Assembly (NCBI RefSeq): GCF_900101875.1
Contig: NZ_FNAI01000001.1
Coordinates: 744,001-808,000, forward strand
From: Mucilaginibacter pineti
GTDB taxonomy: Bacteria; Bacteroidota; Bacteroidia; Sphingobacteriales; Sphingobacteriaceae
Direction of reading: 5' to 3'
Length of the DNA: 64,000 nucleotides
The translations under genes and the position numbers were made by a program. Shown in pieces: positions 37,251 to 44,540 of the stretch. Below the pieces are notes generated by a model, which saw only the letters and a list, made by a program, of their open reading frames with translations, ran no database searches and had not been told where the DNA came from. Positions within the stretch are counted from its first letter, which is position 1, and each line of letters opens with the position of its first letter.

Positions 37251-37742
37251 GTGGATGATTTTTTAGTGATAATTAAACATTAATAAATTATAAAAAAGCG
37301 CTCGTCGCTTCGTCATAAAGTCCTAATTTTTATAGTGTTAGGATGCGAAACAATTTCGTTTTCTTGTGTAGGCACCGACTAAAAACATGCCATAAAAACT
37401 TTTTTATTTTCGACCGCAAAACGGTTAAAATTTAAAATTGTCAAAATTTAAAATCCACTAAAATTGAAAGATCATTTCTGAAAATTAATCCAGCATTTTT
37501 TTTAAGCCGAAAAAATAATATGAGTTTTAAAAAAGTAAAAATGAGGATGACGAAAAAATTACAAATAAACAACGTAAACATCTGCCATTTTCAAGTTTAG
37601 CCCCGTCTTAGTCAAAAAAAGATAGATTTATCGTCAGCAAATAGGTTAACAAGCTAAAAACATGCTTGATTTTTAATTTTTTATGATAAAAAACACACCT
37701 GCCCTCTCAATTATTAAGCCCTTAGCTTACAGCATAATTTTT

Positions 37743-37810
37743 TGACAATTTGTCACCAAGCATGACAAGCATAAATTCACCTGCCACAAACCCGCAGAAA
37801 AGCATGACAA
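37743..37810. repeat. Cluster of TGACAA half-sites
   Basis: TGACAA occurs at 37743-37748, 37763-37768 and 37805-37810, and inverted as TTGTCA at 37750-37755. The first two form a perfect palindrome around one T. The cluster is 150-220 bases upstream of the RICIN gene, in the 886-base gap 37080-37966. The rest of that gap is AT-rich with only the peptide ORF and a terminator discernible. Confidence 0.4.
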
Positions 37811-37966
37811 ATACTGCCATTCAGATATCAAAAGCGGCAAACTACGCTATTAAACCTTCTATTTAAGGCGTGCCAAAACAACATTTCCATACACCTTGCA
37901 TTCCTGAAAACAAATTGCGTATATTAACAGTTTGATTGACAGTTAATAACCTACACACCTGCCGCT

Positions 37967-38470
37967 ATGAAAAAATTTTATTTACTTACAGCCTTTTGTC
38001 TTGGCCTTATTATTCAGGCCTATTCACAGGATATTAAAGGCAACTATGCTATTAAAAACGTACAAACAGGTATGCTGCTGCGCATTAAAGATGCCGGTTC
38101 AAAAAATGGCACTCCCCTGGTAGCCTATTACCCAGAAAACTGGAAGTGCATGACCTGGAATTTTCAAAGCACCGGCAAAAACATTTATCAGCTGCAAAAT
38201 TTGCTTACCAGTAAAACATTTCAACCAACGGCTGAGGCAAATGCCGATGTTGCATTTGAAGAACAGCCTTTGGTTAAGGATGCTCCAAACCAGCAATATG
38301 AGTTTATAGCCGTTAAAAAAGACACCTATCTTATAAAGCTTAAAGGAACCGACCTTTACGTAACACCCGCCGATAGCAAAGGCAGCGTAAACTCGGCCAT
38401 TGTATTGGCAAAAAAACGCAGTACGACAGAGCAGTTATGGAACATCTACGGGCAAGCACCTACCATGTAA
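37967..38470 (+). CDS. Secreted RICIN-type beta-trefoil protein
   Basis: A 167-residue protein. A signal peptide (MKKFYLLTAFCLGLIIQAYSQ) precedes about 140 residues of beta-trefoil type: IKNVQTGMLLRIKDAGSKNG, then NIYQLQNLLTSKTFQP, then TYLIKLKGTDLYV and the final EQLWNIYG. The RICIN pattern (x-N-x-x-T-G/S-x-L and W/x-I) repeats three times. Such domains bind glycans. It is only 12 bases ahead of the PQQ-type dehydrogenase gene and is probably co-transcribed with it. Confidence 0.75.
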   Translation: MKKFYLLTAFCLGLIIQAYSQDIKGNYAIKNVQTGMLLRIKDAGSKNGTPLVAYYPENWKCMTWNFQSTGKNIYQLQNLLTSKTFQPTAEANADVAFEEQPLVKDAPNQQYEFIAVKKDTYLIKLKGTDLYVTPADSKGSVNSAIVLAKKRSTTEQLWNIYGQAPTM

Positions 38471-38482
38471 TCTATCGCAGCT

Positions 38483-39931
38483 ATGAAAACTAAAAGGATT
38501 TTAATAATAATTTGCCTGCTGGCATTTGTCGGCAGTGCTTTTATATATGATAGCAGGCCCGTAATTTCGCCCGCCCCAGCCGATGGTTACAAAATAGATA
38601 CACTGGCGCAGGATTTAGTTGTACCCTGGCAAATTACCTTTTTGCCCGATAACAGCATGCTTTTTACCGAGCGGCCTGGTCGTGTAAGGATTTACCGCGA
38701 TGGTAAATTGCTGCCAAAACCAGCTTTCGTAATACCGGATATGCCGCTGCACAATAAATCGGGCTTGTTGGGCATGTGTATCCACCCAAATTTTGTGACT
38801 AACCGGTTTGTATATATAGCTAACAATTACCTGCAGGATAATCAAATGCGCCTGCAAATAACCCGCTATGTATTTAAAAACGATACGCTTACTAATCCGT
38901 TCACCATACTTAAAGGCATCCCGGCCAACCAAAACCACACAGGTAGCCGACTTGTTTTCGGTCCGGATAGAAAACTTTACATTACATCGGGCGACGCCGA
39001 CCAGCCCGCGCTGGCACAGGATTTAAAAGCCTATAACGGCAAAATTTTAAGGGTTAATGATGATGGCACCATCCCCAGTGATAATCCATTTTTCAACAAT
39101 GACACCGCGCGTAAAGAGATCTGGACGTACGGACACCGCAATACGCAGGGCCTCGCATTTGAACCCCGCACAGGCACCCTGTTTAATACAGAGCACGGCC
39201 CTACCGGCGGCGATGAGGTAAACATTATTAGAAAAGGCGAAAACTATGGCTGGCCGGTAATTCATCACCGCGATACCCGGGACGGTATGAACTCGCCGTT
39301 GGCAGAATATACTCCATCTATTGGCCCCGGCGAAGCTATGTTTTACTCAGCCAAAGCGTTTCCACAATTGCAGGGTTATTTGCTGGTAGCTTGTTTAAGG
39401 GGCGAATCTATCCTTAAAATACAGTTAGACCATGATAAGATCATCAGTCAGGAGGTTTTATTGAAACAACAATATGGCCGTATCAGGTCGTTGGTTACCG
39501 GGCCCGATGGCTATATTTATTTTTCTACATCACAAATTGATCCCGGCGAAGGACAGCCTCGCCCCCATTATGATATGATATTGCGGATGCGGCCTTCAGG
39601 GAGCGCCAACACCGCACTTTCGTCGCAAAAGCTGGTTATTACTAAACAAAGTAATAAACCGGCTGCAAAGCAAACCACAGGCACAATGTTTCAGCAATTG
39701 TGTGCCAGTTGCCACGGCAACAATTTGCAGGGAACTGACAAAACCCGCAACCTGCTTGCCGGCAAATTTAAATACGGAGCCGACAAAAAATCAATCATTA
39801 AAAATATCACCAACGGCATAACAGACGAGGGTATGCCATCATGGAACGGCGCTATCAGCAAAGCAGATATCGACAAGGTTGCCAACTATATTTGGATAAA
39901 GACCAGAAAGGGCATTAGGCATAAATCCTAA
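38483..39931 (+). CDS. PQQ-dependent sugar dehydrogenase fused to cytochrome c
   Basis: A 482-residue secreted protein (signal ILIIICLLAFVGSAFIYD). Residues 35-385 are the GSDH/aldose dehydrogenase propeller: FTERPGRVRIY, FGPDRKLYITSGDA, YGHRNTQGLAFEP and EHGPTGGDEVN are the family motifs, the latter two around the PQQ and calcium sites. The last 85 residues are a class I cytochrome c with CASCHG heme motif and the Met ligand in GMPSWNG. It oxidises sugars or related alcohols in the periplasm and passes electrons to the fused heme. The fusion lets it feed the respiratory chain directly. The PQQ producer is not in the window. Confidence 0.9.
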   Translation: MKTKRILIIICLLAFVGSAFIYDSRPVISPAPADGYKIDTLAQDLVVPWQITFLPDNSMLFTERPGRVRIYRDGKLLPKPAFVIPDMPLHNKSGLLGMCIHPNFVTNRFVYIANNYLQDNQMRLQITRYVFKNDTLTNPFTILKGIPANQNHTGSRLVFGPDRKLYITSGDADQPALAQDLKAYNGKILRVNDDGTIPSDNPFFNNDTARKEIWTYGHRNTQGLAFEPRTGTLFNTEHGPTGGDEVNIIRKGENYGWPVIHHRDTRDGMNSPLAEYTPSIGPGEAMFYSAKAFPQLQGYLLVACLRGESILKIQLDHDKIISQEVLLKQQYGRIRSLVTGPDGYIYFSTSQIDPGEGQPRPHYDMILRMRPSGSANTALSSQKLVITKQSNKPAAKQTTGTMFQQLCASCHGNNLQGTDKTRNLLAGKFKYGADKKSIIKNITNGITDEGMPSWNGAISKADIDKVANYIWIKTRKGIRHKS

Positions 39932-39954
39932 GACATGGCAGTACAAACAAGTTA

Positions 39955-39983
39955 AAGCCACTGATATGTAATCAGTGGCTTTT
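39955..39983. terminator. Terminator after the dehydrogenase
   Basis: AAGCCACTGAT (39955-39965) pairs exactly with ATCAGTGGCTT (39971-39981) with a five-base loop and T run. The A-run flank on the other side would also serve the convergent DoxX gene. Confidence 0.85.
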
Positions 39984-40020
39984 TGCATTCTAAAACCGGA
40001 ACAAATAGTAAAACTTATGC

Positions 40021-40425
40021 CTATGCCAGCTCTGTTGTTGTTAAATTGCCTGCTGTTGTCGCGTCTTTTAGCTTTTTATGATAATAAACATATGAGCCAG
40101 CGCCCACGGCCAAAATAACCAGCATAGGTGCCCAGTTTGGCGCTGATTTGCCAATACATATTACCGAGTAGGTTGCGCCTATCAAATCGAACGAGAGCCC
40201 CGCATATGCCCACTCCTTAATACGCGGGTAACCAGGAATAAGTATGGCTATAACACCCAATATTTTGGCAACACCCAAAAATGGCACCAGGTATGCGGGA
40301 TATCCCATCTCCTTGAAACCACCAACGGCCATAGGAACAGAAAGCGCATCTGGTATAGCAGAGCCGAACATAAAGAATGCAAAAAGGCCGGTTAAAATCC
40401 AGTAAATAATTTTTGTCTTTTTCAT
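40021..40425 (-). CDS. DoxX-family membrane protein
   Basis: A 134-residue protein with four hydrophobic segments: IIYWILTGLFAFFMFGSAIP, YLVPFLGVAKILGVIAIL, EWAYAGLSFDLIGATYSV and MLVILAVGAGSYVYY. This is the DoxX-like family, whose members are linked to redox balance or quinone-related stress. It is divergent from the GlxA-type regulator, with a 12-base palindrome in the shared region, so that regulator probably controls it. Confidence 0.85.
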   Translation of the reverse strand: MKKTKIIYWILTGLFAFFMFGSAIPDALSVPMAVGGFKEMGYPAYLVPFLGVAKILGVIAILIPGYPRIKEWAYAGLSFDLIGATYSVICIGKSAPNWAPMLVILAVGAGSYVYYHKKLKDATTAGNLTTTELA

Positions 40426-40479
40426 AACGATTAATTTATTTAGCTATTAATTGTTTGCTACCGTAAAATTAAGCCTATT

Positions 40480-40491
40480 TTGCATATGCAA
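40480..40491. promoter_or_regulatory. 12-base palindrome between DoxX and GlxA genes
   Basis: TTGCATATGCAA is fully self-complementary and lies in the middle of the 127-base divergent region. A site for the adjacent regulator is possible; such palindromes are unusual for AraC-type proteins. Confidence 0.4.
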
Positions 40492-40552
40492 TAAGGTGCT
40501 AATGCGGCCATTTGCAGGGTTGATTACGACTTAAATTTAAAAAATTTTACTC

Positions 40553-41530
40553 ATGAAGCATATATCTATTTTGGTACCCCGGGGAGCTATTTTAGGAAGC
40601 CTTGAAGGTTCGCGACAGCTGCTTACACAAGTTAACCAGTTTTTTAAATCGATGGGTAAAGACCCCGCGTTTGATGTGCAGCTGGTAGGGCTGTCAAAAG
40701 AAACCCCAATTAGTGGGGGAGCTTTTACCGTAAACACAAATGTTATTTTCTCCGACGTAAAACAAACCGACCTGATCATCATCCCGGCACTTGATGGTGA
40801 AATTACCGCTGCTATTGATAACAATAAGGAGTTTTTACCCTGGATAATTGAGCAGCATAAAAAAGGTGCCGAAATTGCCAGCTTGTGTATGGGCGCGTTT
40901 CTGCTTGCCTCAACCGGCTTGCTAAAAGGTAAAAAGTGTGCCACCCATTGGATGGCCGCAAATGATTTCAGGAGAATGTTCCCCGATGTAAATCTGGTTA
41001 CCGAAAAAATAATTACCGACGAACAGGGCATTTATTCAAGTGGGGGCGCTTTCTCCTACCTCAACCTTATTTTATACCTTATTGAAAAATACGCCGGCAG
41101 GGATATGGCCATATTAAGCTCAAAGGTATTTGCAATTGAGATGGAACGCGACAACCAATCGTCGTTCATTATTTTCCAGGGACAAAAAGATCATGCAGAT
41201 GATCCGATAAAAAAAGCCCAGGAATTTATTGAAAAGAATTACCAGGAGAAAATTAGCGTGGAGCAACTGGCATCGATGTTTGCCCTCGGTCGCCGTAATC
41301 TGGAACGCCGCTTTAAAAAAGCAACTGCCAATACCGTGGCCGAATACATTCAGCGTGTTAAGATAGAAGCGGCCAAAGTTAGCCTCGAGAGATCTCGCGA
41401 TAACGTGAACGAGGTAATGTACAATGTTGGCTATACCGATACAAAGGCTTTCCGAAATACATTTAAGCGCATCACAGGCCTGTCGCCAATGGATTATCGG
41501 AATAAATACCAGCGCGAATATTTAAATTAA
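40553..41530 (+). CDS. GlxA-family transcriptional regulator (DJ-1/PfpI + AraC)
   Basis: A 325-residue protein. The N-terminal half is a DJ-1/PfpI-like domain: ISILVPRGAILGSLEGSRQ, DLIIIPALDGE and ASLCMGAFLLASTGLL, where the C in SLCMGAF sits at the nucleophile elbow. The C-terminal half has the AraC helices VEQLASMFALGRRNLERRFK and VNEVMYNVGYTDTKAFRNTFK. It likely regulates the divergent DoxX gene. The ligand is unknown. Confidence 0.9.
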   Translation: MKHISILVPRGAILGSLEGSRQLLTQVNQFFKSMGKDPAFDVQLVGLSKETPISGGAFTVNTNVIFSDVKQTDLIIIPALDGEITAAIDNNKEFLPWIIEQHKKGAEIASLCMGAFLLASTGLLKGKKCATHWMAANDFRRMFPDVNLVTEKIITDEQGIYSSGGAFSYLNLILYLIEKYAGRDMAILSSKVFAIEMERDNQSSFIIFQGQKDHADDPIKKAQEFIEKNYQEKISVEQLASMFALGRRNLERRFKKATANTVAEYIQRVKIEAAKVSLERSRDNVNEVMYNVGYTDTKAFRNTFKRITGLSPMDYRNKYQREYLN

Positions 41531-41613
41531 CAATTTAAAGACCAATTAAAAACAAAGTCTGTATGTTTAATTACGGGCTTGTTTTTAAAGTTTCTGTCAT
41601 TTTAGCCCATCAA

Positions 41614-41646
41614 TTTGGAAAAGAAATAGAACTTAATATATATTTG
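41614..41646 (+). promoter_or_regulatory. Promoter of the MarR-GNAT gene
   Basis: A -33 TTTG (41614-41617) and a perfect -7 TATATTTG (41639-41646) are separated by 21 bases. The palindromes beginning at 41647 abut the -7 element. Confidence 0.65.
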
Positions 41647-41672
41647 CGTAATCAGTTACGTAATTAAATTAC
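41647..41672. promoter_or_regulatory. Two overlapping palindromes, MarR operators
   Basis: CGTAA-N4-TTACG at 41647-41660 and GTAAT-TAA-ATTAC at 41660-41672 share one base. They lie between the -7 element and the start codon at 41677, where a repressor would block transcription. The gene's own MarR domain is the likely binder. Confidence 0.6.
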
Positions 41673-41676
41673 ACAT

Positions 41677-42657
41677 ATGAAGTTTTTTAACAAAACAGGG
41701 AAATTAGCAATAGGCAGCCGGTTAAGGATGCTCACAGAGAAAATAACGGAAGATGCAGCTAACATTTATAAACTGTATGATATTGAGTTGCAACCTAAAT
41801 GGTTCCCGGTATTTTATGTGCTGTCACAAGGTGAGGCGAAGATTGTTACCGATATAGCCAAGGAGATAGGTCACTCCCATCCTTCGGTAAGTAAGATTGT
41901 CAGCGAAATGGCTAAACAAGGTTTAATTACCGAAAAAAAGGATAAGGCTGATGGTCGTAGGAATATGGTGACCCTTTCGCCGAAAGGAAAAATGATCGCC
42001 GAAAAAATTAAAGACCAATACGCCGACGTTAACGCGGCCATTGAGCAGCTTACTGCCCAAACAGAAAATGATTTATGGAAAGCAATTGAGGAATGGGAAT
42101 TTCTGTTGGAACAAAAATCACTACTCACCCGAGTTGGCGAGCAACGGAAAAACCGCGAAGGCAGTTATGTGCAGATCATAGATTATATCCCAACGCACCG
42201 GGAAGCTTTTAAAAATCTCAATGAACAATGGATTTCACAATGGTTTAAAATGGAGGAGGCTGATTATAAAGCTTTAGACAATCCGCAGGGATATATTTTA
42301 GATAAGGGTGGCTATATATTGGTAGCTTTATATAACAACCAACCGGTTGGCGTTTGTGCCCTCATAAAAATGAACGACCCGGTTTATGATTATGAATTAG
42401 CTAAAATGGCGGTGTCGCCAACGGCCCAGGGCAAAAGCATAGGATGGCTGCTTGGCAACGCCATAATTGAAAAAGCGCGATCATTAGGAGCAGGTAAAAT
42501 TTACCTGGAAAGCAATACTATTTTAAAACCAGCTGTAAATCTGTATCACAAACTTGGTTTTCAAAAAGTTGGCGGCCGCCCCTCACCTTATGAACGCAGC
42601 AATATCCAAATGGAACTCATCATTAAAAGTTCTCCCTTTCAAAAAACTGCTGAATAG
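41677..42657 (+). CDS. MarR-type regulator fused to GNAT acetyltransferase
   Basis: A 326-residue fusion. Residues 1-150 are a MarR winged helix (VTDIAKEIGHSHPSVSKIVSEM, the recognition helix, then GLITEKKDKADGRRNMVTLS). Residues 165-315 are a GNAT domain with AKMAVSPTAQGKSIGWLLGN (the acetyl-CoA loop, AVSPxxQGxxIG) and YHKLGFQKVG near its end. Such fusions occur in several bacteria and may acetylate a metabolite that also tunes DNA binding. The end overlaps the convergent HAD gene by 35 bases. Confidence 0.9.
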   Translation: MKFFNKTGKLAIGSRLRMLTEKITEDAANIYKLYDIELQPKWFPVFYVLSQGEAKIVTDIAKEIGHSHPSVSKIVSEMAKQGLITEKKDKADGRRNMVTLSPKGKMIAEKIKDQYADVNAAIEQLTAQTENDLWKAIEEWEFLLEQKSLLTRVGEQRKNREGSYVQIIDYIPTHREAFKNLNEQWISQWFKMEEADYKALDNPQGYILDKGGYILVALYNNQPVGVCALIKMNDPVYDYELAKMAVSPTAQGKSIGWLLGNAIIEKARSLGAGKIYLESNTILKPAVNLYHKLGFQKVGGRPSPYERSNIQMELIIKSSPFQKTAE

Positions 42658-43252
42658 TATCGGGCGCTGTCATTAAAAAGGTTTGTATACCCAATTGCTT
42701 TGCCCCTTCCAAATGTTGCGGACTATCGTCAATAAACAAGGTTTCGGCGGGATTAAGGTTATTTTCATTTAACACCTGTTCAAAAATTCGTACTTCGGGC
42801 TTACGCTTTCCGGTGAGGTGCGAGTAGTATGTTTTTTCGAATAGGTGATCATTACCATCAAACCCAAATTCGGTTTTCAGATATTTCATAATATGATCAT
42901 AATGAATAGCGTTGATGTTACTCAGTAAAAAAACGCGGTATTTTTCTTTCAAACTCAGCAATAATTCGTGGTTACCGGCCGGTATTCCGAGCAACATACT
43001 GTTCCAGGCGCCGTCAATTTGGGCGTTTGTGAGTTGCGAATTTTTCGTTTTTTGCCTGATATAGGCCCTAAATTCATCGGCGGACACCTCGCCCCTGTCA
43101 AATTTATCAAAAATTTCGTCTTGTTGTTTATGTCCAAAAAAATCGGCCGCATTGTTGATACCCAATTGGTTCCAAGCCTGTTGGGCTTTCAAAAAGTCGA
43201 TATTAAAAATAACGTTACCGTAGTCGAAGATAATATTTTTGATATTTTGCAT
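42623..43252 (-). CDS. HAD-family hydrolase (YihX-like)
   Basis: A 209-residue phosphatase-type protein. Motif I is IIFDYGNVIFNI (first D the nucleophile), motif II is FLLSNINAIH, motif III is near YSHLTGKRKPEVRIFEQVL (K) and motif IV is TLFIDDSPQHLEGA. The cap and length fit HAD subfamily IA enzymes like YihX (glucose-1-phosphate phosphatase). The substrate cannot be read from sequence. It overlaps the MarR-GNAT gene by 35 bases at the 3' ends. Confidence 0.88.
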   Translation of the reverse strand: MQNIKNIIFDYGNVIFNIDFLKAQQAWNQLGINNAADFFGHKQQDEIFDKFDRGEVSADEFRAYIRQKTKNSQLTNAQIDGAWNSMLLGIPAGNHELLLSLKEKYRVFLLSNINAIHYDHIMKYLKTEFGFDGNDHLFEKTYYSHLTGKRKPEVRIFEQVLNENNLNPAETLFIDDSPQHLEGAKQLGIQTFLMTAPDTIQQFFERENF

Positions 43253-43316
43253 AAAGAGCTTTGTAAATTGACTGCAAATATGTAAAATTGCACCCGTTAA
43301 ATAAACACAAATAACC

Positions 43317-43390
43317 GCGCCTATAGCTCAGTCGGTTAGAGTAGAAGACTCATAATCTTTTGGTCCCTGGTTCGAGCCCAGGTGGGCGCA
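43317..43390 (+). tRNA. tRNA-Met (CAT anticodon)
   Basis: A complete cloverleaf: acceptor GCGCCTA pairs with TGGGCGC; D arm GCTC/GAGT; anticodon stem AAGA/TCTT with loop CTCATAA, anticodon CAT; T arm CCTGG/CCAGG around TTCGAGC; discriminator A at 43390. No CCA is encoded. CAT could also be a lysidine-modified Ile tRNA, but the elongator Met form fits. A terminator and integrase stub follow. Confidence 0.92.
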
Positions 43391-43396
43391 CTGAGT

Positions 43397-43434
43397 AAAA
43401 AACCCGCTTTCTGAAGAGATAAGCGGGTTTTTTT
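43397..43434 (+). terminator. Terminator after tRNA-Met
   Basis: AACCCGCTT (43401-43409) pairs exactly with AAGCGGGTT (43421-43429), flanked by an A run and a long T run. Confidence 0.85.
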
Positions 43435-43476
43435 GTCTTACACATGCGGGTTAGGACCACCTGCGGCACCGTCACT

Positions 43477-43561
43477 GTTACATATTTGTTACGGGATTTA
43501 CATAGTTTTTTGTTGAACTTGACGCCCCCATGTAACAAATACGTAACGGGATTTGGCGTCA
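43477..43561. repeat. Arm-like repeats before the integrase stub
   Basis: GTTACATATTTGTTAC (43477-43492) recurs inverted with one mismatch as GTAACAAATACGTAAC (43532-43547). Both copies are followed on the + strand by GGGATTT. The second copy is enclosed by an inverted pair, TGACGCC (43520-43526) and GGCGTCA (43555-43561). The placement between a tRNA 3' end and an integrase gene is that of an attachment region with integrase arm sites. Confidence 0.55.
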
Positions 43562-43576
43562 TAATTACTGTAAATT

Positions 43577-43945
43577 ATGGCTACGACCGTAAGTGCAAGA
43601 ATTTATTCGCACCATGAAAAGAGCGATGGTACTTTCAATGTGAAGTATGTCGTGTATCACAAAGGAGAAAGAAAGTTTATTGATTCTCCCCATTTTGTCT
43701 CCAAAAGACAAATTAACAAGGACTTTAATATCAAGGACAAATTTGTTCTGAAATGGCTGGATGAGACACTTGATGATTACCGTATTTTAATCAGCGCGAT
43801 CAATTCGAGGCTTGATTTTTTTACCTGTGAAGAATTGCGGGATTATTTGAGGGACAGCAATAAGGACATCGATCTTATTGAATTTGCTAATGCTCATATT
43901 GATTATCTCAAAGAAAATAACCGGGAGCCCTACCTTCTAAACTAA
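43577..43945 (+). pseudogene. Truncated tyrosine recombinase (integrase) N-terminus
   Basis: A 122-residue frame. It matches the arm-binding and start of the SAM-like core of Bacteroidota tyrosine integrases: SARIYSHHEKSDGTFNVKYVV, then RQINKDFNIKDKFV and LIEFANAHIDYLKENNR, where full-length proteins continue into the core-binding helices and the catalytic R-H-R-Y domain. The frame ends soon after at REPYLLN, so the catalytic domain is missing. The break is close to the end of the neighbouring antisense gene. It is a relic of an element that used the tRNA-Met gene. Confidence 0.75.
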
Positions 43946-44471
43946 AAGCATCTATTGGATTATCTACATCCATAACAGATAGAGTTACTTCACATTTATC
44001 AAAATGTTTTGAAGCATGTACGTGTTGTCTGCTCAAATGAATATAGTCGCAAGTTTCTTTATATAATCTTAGTACACCCGGAAAAACAGCATCCAACTGT
44101 ATCGCTAAATAACCATCTGATAACCTCTTTCCTGTGTGGCTTTTATACTGATTAACTGGCTTTCCATCCATAAAATATAAAAAGAAACCGTTCGCATCTA
44201 CAACTTGCATGATCGCAAAAAAACGCAAAGCATTATCTAACTGGAGCCGTATAAACGGAATGGCAGCAATGTAATTGTTAGTGTTAGCTAAAGTGACGTA
44301 TCCATTTGTCACTTGAATAGCCCGATTAATTACAGCAAAAGCTAATGAGTCAATTACATATCTTGCTTGATTATTCGCATATAAGATCTCTTCTCCCAAC
44401 TTAGTGAAGTTTACATGAGTGTTTGAAAGTTTGTTAATGTACTGAGCTAATTTTATTTCTTCAGGTGTCAT
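43908..44471 (-). CDS. Uncharacterised accessory protein, possibly truncated at its C-terminus
   Basis: The ATG at 44471 (MTPEEIKLAQYINKLSN) is preferred to the far upstream one at 44537; the product is 187 residues. It is mostly helical, with a conserved-looking segment RLYKETCDYIHLSRQHV in the C-terminal third and IRLQLDNALRFFAIMQVVD in the centre. Such Y-I-H-L-S-x-x-H segments occur in scattered accessory proteins (HEPN-like helical folds), but I cannot assign a family. Its 3' end overlaps the integrase stub on the other strand, so both may have been cut by one recombination event. Confidence 0.6.
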   Translation of the reverse strand: MTPEEIKLAQYINKLSNTHVNFTKLGEEILYANNQARYVIDSLAFAVINRAIQVTNGYVTLANTNNYIAAIPFIRLQLDNALRFFAIMQVVDANGFFLYFMDGKPVNQYKSHTGKRLSDGYLAIQLDAVFPGVLRLYKETCDYIHLSRQHVHASKHFDKCEVTLSVMDVDNPIDAFSLEGRAPGYFL

Positions 44472-44540
44472 ACGATTTAAGATTGGGTAATGTAAATTAT
44501 AGGGTATTCTATATGTACAAGAGCAATAAGCAGCCAAAGC

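Noticed and set aside
37290..37310. Stem with T run on the minus strand as a riboswitch or attenuator for the 26-residue frame
   Set aside because: The stem is only about five base pairs and no aptamer-like structure is visible around it.
43477..43561. CRISPR-like repeats
   Set aside because: Only two inverted copies with no regular spacers and no cas genes in the window.
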